From: Gammaproteobacteria bacterium
GTDB lineage: Bacteria > Pseudomonadota > Gammaproteobacteria > Xanthomonadales > Xanthomonadaceae
Direction of reading: 5' to 3'
Assembly (NCBI GenBank): GCA_026398715.1
Contig: JAPLSI010000247.1
Span: forward strand, 1 to 6,956
DNA: 6,956 bases
Shown: one piece after another, positions 1-4,300 of the stretch
Layout of the letters: every line of letters begins with the position of its first letter
Position numbering within the stretch: the stretch's first letter is position 1
Program-made: the position numbers and the translations under genes
Notes under the pieces: model-generated
What the model was told of the DNA's origin: nothing
What the model saw: only the letters and a program-made list of their open reading frames with translations
Databases searched by the model: none

Positions 1-1338
1 CGGGTCTTGCGCCAACACCGAACCACCGCCGTCGCGAACCGCGAGGATGGCAGGGACGAGTTGCGCATCGGCGCCGCTCAGCACGATCACCATGCTCTCC
101 GGCGCGGAAATCGCGAGCAACAGGCTGGCCAGCGTACCGGTGGAAAAAGACAGGTTGCCATCGTTGGCATTCGCGGACAGGCCGGCAGGCAGCAAGGTTA
201 CCTTTCCGCCTTCCGGCGCCCCGCCGTCCACGGCAAGCGCGACCGGCAGCTTGCTGATCTTGGCCAGTTGTTCGACCAGCCGTTCGTGCTTGCCCACTTC
301 CAGGTGCTGGTAGAGCAGCACCGGCACGGACAGGGATTCGGGCAGGCTCGACAGCAATTGGCGCACCGCGTCGGGGCCGCCCAGTCCAGCCAGGATCACC
401 ACGGCGCCCAGGCCTGCCGACGATCCCGACAGCGCGACCGCCACGGCAGGCGCCTCGCCTTCCATCGGCGCCAACGCCAGGTTGCTGAAATCAAAACTCG
501 GCGCAGTGGTCGGCGCCACGACGGCGACGGCTTCAATCGATTCTTCAACCAGGACCATGGGCGCGACCAGAGTGATCTCTGCGGCATGGTCGCGCTTGTC
601 GAAAGCTTCCAGTTGCGCGGCCAGTTCGGCCACATCGGCGTCAAGGTCTCCGGCCAGCGGTTCGGCCTGCGCGAAGCTTGAGAAGCTGATGGATTCATCG
701 AAATCCAGATCGCCGAACCCGGCGTCCGCATTCGTCTCCCGCGCGGGATTGGAGGCCTGCTCGCTGGACGCGGCAAGCTCCGAATCCAGGCTCGACAAGT
801 CCAGGTCCATGTCCATGTCCAGGCCCATGTCCGGCGTCGCCAGGGAGGCGCTCATCGGTACCGAGTCTGCCAGGGCGGCGGTATCGGTCGTGTAATCCTC
901 GAGACGGGCATCGTCCATCAATTGCGCAGGCGTGGGCGGCGCGCCGGTTTCCGAGAGTTCGGTCTCCGGCCAGGCCGGCGAGTCCTGGGGCACGGGCGGC
1001 AGGCCGTCGTGGCCAAGCATCTTGCTGGCCAGGTGGCGGGCCCAGCGATTCAAGTCCCAGCCATCGAGTTTCGAAGTGACTTCGGCATCGTCGAACATCA
1101 CTTCGATGCCGGGAGCGGCAAGCAGGTCGTCGAATCGCTCGAGCGCGGTTTCGATGGCGGGTTCGAGGCTGACGAGGTAGTAGTTGGGCGTGGCTGCAGC
1201 GACTTCGGAAGGATCGAGCTGCAGGGGGTCGCCTTCCGCTACGACGGTGGCGCCAGCTTCATTGAGCGCATTGCGCAATTGGTCTCGTGCCTTGCCTGCG
1301 CGGGCCAGCAGGGCGACGCGAACGCCGTCCTCAGCCAT
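1..1338 (-). CDS. chpB: CheB-like methylesterase ChpB of the Pil-Chp system, 3' end beyond the window
   Basis: 446 codons are visible and the frame is still open at position 1. Seen: residues 1-105 have the rhythm of a receiver domain (VRVALL strand, LRNALNEAG helix), but the acidic pair is A12-R13 and the phosphoacceptor position in YYLVSLEP is S57. Residues about 110-295 are an acidic, low-complexity linker with an Asp/Leu/Met run (173-181). Residues 299-446 match the CheB methylesterase domain: GSSAG with nucleophile S307, YQHL with H345, and GGGSVLAQDP near the cut end, like the family's GxxxxAQD block. The loop that normally reads LTGMGxDG is LSGADAQL, which places Gln426 at the catalytic Asp position. 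Known: CheB enzymes hydrolyse receptor glutamyl methyl esters in the cytoplasm, and ChpB is thought to act on PilJ. Inferred: the identity rests on the domain and on its position after chpA. The start at 1338 is supported by a GGAGG six bases upstream. Activity is uncertain. Roughly the last 40 residues are expected outside the window. Confidence 0.88.
   Translation of the reverse strand, partial: MAEDGVRVALLARAGKARDQLRNALNEAGATVVAEGDPLQLDPSEVAAATPNYYLVSLEPAIETALERFDDLLAAPGIEVMFDDAEVTSKLDGWDLNRWARHLASKMLGHDGLPPVPQDSPAWPETELSETGAPPTPAQLMDDARLEDYTTDTAALADSVPMSASLATPDMGLDMDMDLDLSSLDSELAASSEQASNPARETNADAGFGDLDFDESISFSSFAQAEPLAGDLDADVAELAAQLEAFDKRDHAAEITLVAPMVLVEESIEAVAVVAPTTAPSFDFSNLALAPMEGEAPAVAVALSGSSAGLGAVVILAGLGGPDAVRQLLSSLPESLSVPVLLYQHLEVGKHERLVEQLAKISKLPVALAVDGGAPEGGKVTLLPAGLSANANDGNLSFSTGTLASLLLAISAPESMVIVLSGADAQLVPAILAVRDGGGSVLAQDP
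1331..1338 (-). other. chpA stop / chpB start overlap (ATGGCTGA)
   Basis: chpA ends AAT GGC TGA and chpB begins ATG GCT GA within the same eight bases, in different frames. This is seen directly. It implies a shared transcript and probably translational coupling, with ribosomes ending chpA available to restart on chpB. Confidence 0.9.
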
Positions 1339-4300
1339 TGACAGCCTCCAGCCCCAGCATCTCGAACACATTGCGCATCAGTTCGGGCTCCTGGTACGGC
1401 TTGCCGAGGTAACGGTCGACGCCGATGTCCATGGCGCGCTGGCGATGCTTTTCGCCGGTACGCGAGGTGATCATGATGATCGGCACGTCTTTCAGGCGCG
1501 GATCGGACTTCATGTTCTGCGCGACTTCGTAACCGTCCATGCGCGGCATTTCGATGTCGAGCAGGACCAGGTCGGGCACGCGCTCGGCCATCTTCTCGAC
1601 GGCGTCCACGCCGTCCTTCGCCGTCAGCACTTCCATGTTGTTGCGTTCCAGCACGCGGCCGGTGACCTTGCGCATGGTGATGGAGTCGTCCACCACCATC
1701 ACCACCGGTACGCGACGCGCGGCAACCACCGGCGCAGGTGCGACCGGCGTGATGTCGCGGATGATCGCGGTCTGGCGACGCACCAAGGGGGCAACGTCGA
1801 GGATCACGACCACGCGGCCGTCGCCCATGATGGTGGCGCCGAAGATACCGGGCACCGAGTTGACCTGCGGGCCAACCGGCTTCACCACGATTTCGCGGCT
1901 GCCCATCACCTGGTCGATCGAGATTGCGGTACGCAATTCGCCGGACCGGGCGAGCAGCAACGGCATCTGCAGGCTGTCCTGCGCCTTGGCCGGGGCGTGC
2001 CCGATCAGGGTGCCCAGGTCGTGGATCGCGTAGTCCTCGCCTGCGTAGTTGAAGACCGGATTGTCGGTGGCCAACTGCTTGTCGAGATCGGCGCGGGCGA
2101 TGCGGCCCACGCCTTGCACGGATGCAATCGGCACCGCGAAGCTGGTGTCGCCGATCTTGACGAACACCGCTTGGGTAACAGCGAGGGTGAACGGCAGGCG
2201 GATGACGAATTCACTGCCCTTGCCTTCGTCCGACTTGATCTGCAGCGTGCCGCCGAGCTGGCGGATTTCGCTGTAGACCACGTCCATGCCGACGCCGCGG
2301 CCGGACAGGCGGCTGACCGTTTCGGCAGTGGAGAAACCGGTTTCGAGGATCAGGCTGTAAAGCGCTTCGTCCGACAGCTCGGCATCGGCCTTGATCAGCC
2401 CGCGCTCGAGCGCCTTGTCACGAATCGCCTTCTTGTTCAGGCCGATGCCATCGTCGCTGACCTTCAGCACGACTTCGGATCCTTCACGATGCACCGCGAT
2501 GCGGACCGTGCCTTCCTCGGGCTTGCCCGCCTTGCGACGAACGTCCGGCAGCTCCAGGCCGTGGGCCATGGCGTTGCGCAGCATGTGTTCGAGCGGCGCG
2601 GTCATGCGATCGAGGACGTTGCGATCCATTTCGCCGGAGGCACCGTCCACTTTCAGCTGGACCTGCTTGCCGGTATCGGTGGCGGCCTGGCGCAAGACGC
2701 GGCGCAGGCGCGGGACCAGTGCGTCGAAGGGCACCATGCGCGTGCGAATCAGGCCTTCCTGCAGGTCCGAGCTAACTCGCGACTGCTGCAACAGCAAGGT
2801 TTCGTACTGGCGGGTCAATTCGTCCAGCACGCCTTGCAGGTTGACCAGGTCGTTGGCGGACTCGTTGAGCGCACGGGTCAGCTGCTGCTGGTTGGTGAAG
2901 CGGTCGAGTTCCAGCGGATCGAAGCGCTCGTCGTTGGCTTCGCCCTCGCGCTGGTAACGCGCGATGATCTGCGCTTCGGTCTCGATGTCCAGGCGGCGCA
3001 GCTGCTCGCGCAGTCGCGTCGTGGTCTGGTTGAGTTCGCCCAGGTTGCTTCGGAACGCGCCCAACTGCTGTTCCAGTCGCGCGCGATAGATGGCGACCTC
3101 ACCGGCGTAGTTCACCAGGCGATCGAGCAGGTCGGCGCGGATGCGGACCTGTTCCTGCGGTGCGCGCACGCCGGTCATTTCGTCTTCGGCGCCCAGCTCG
3201 TCCAGCGGCGCGGACAGCGCCTCGAGCGTGGCGGTTTCGATGCGCGGACGCACCGGGGCCGGCGTCGTCGCAGCGACAGTTTCGGCACCCACCGCCAGGT
3301 CGAGTGAACGACCTTCGGACAATGCTTCCACCTGCGCGATCAAGCCAACCGGCGTGGACACGGCCTTGCGCTCGCCGATGCGGGCGACCATGCCGTGCAG
3401 GCGGTCGAAGCCGCGTTCGAGCACCACGACGCCGGTCTGGTCGAGCTGCTGGCGGCCTTCGGCCACCGACTCGAGCAGGGATTCCATCGCGTGGCCGAGC
3501 TCGCCAACCGCGTAGATGCCGGCCATGCGTGCGCCACCCTTCAAGGTGTGCAGGTCGCGTTGCAGCGTGACGATGGAATCGCGGTCTTCGGCCTGTTCGC
3601 GCAAGCGTGCAAGCACGCCATCGGAGTGGTCGAGGATGTCGTTGGATTCTTCCAGGAACAGGTCGAGCAGTTCCGGGTCGAGGTCGCTCATGTCGAGGTC
3701 GGCGTCCGGATCTGCCTCATCGATGGCCATCGGCACCGACGGACGCTGCTGGCGAACGGGCGCGGCGGCAGCGACTTCCGGGCTTGCCGCCACGGTGGCC
3801 TCGGCGATCTCCTCGGGTGAATCCTCGAAGACCAACTCGGCCTCTTCCTCGATTTCCGCGACGACTTCGGGCTCGGCGACGACTTCGATTTCGGCAACGG
3901 CTTCAGGCTCGGCGGCCACTTCGGGCTCGACTGCGGCTTCGGGCTCGAGCGCCGGCTCGGCTTCTACCAACGACGCAAATTCTTCAACCTCGCCCAGCGG
4001 CTGGTCTTCGGCAACTTCCGCCGCTTCGGTGACGGCCTCCACTTCGGCAATAAGTTCCGGCGCTTCTTCGACGAAATCGAAGGCGGCAACGGCTTCGAAG
4101 TCGGACGCAGGCGCCGCTTCGGGCTCGCCGACATCGAGTTCGAAATTGCTCGAGGCTAGCGCTTCGAGGTCGGCGAATTCAGGGGCGAGTTCCAGGGATT
4201 CAACGGCCGGCGACTCGGGCTCGGCCTCGACTTCCCGGGCCTTGCCACTGGTCCATGCCGGCACACCGGCGATGGTCGGCATATCGGCAAAGCCGTCGGC

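Noticed and set aside
7..895. Plus-strand frames opposite chpB
   Set aside because: The minus strand encodes a recognisable CheB domain over this stretch. The opposite frames are low-complexity shadows with no start context.
1331..1400. Terminator or promoter between chpA and chpB
   Set aside because: The genes overlap and no hairpin followed by a T-run on the transcript, nor any -35/-10 pair, could be made out.
1184..3307. Long plus-strand open frame of about 700 codons, His/Gln/Arg-rich
   Set aside because: It lies wholly antisense to the conserved kinase, CheW and Hpt domains of chpA. Its composition is what the reverse complement of GC-rich coding sequence gives, and no domain is recognisable.
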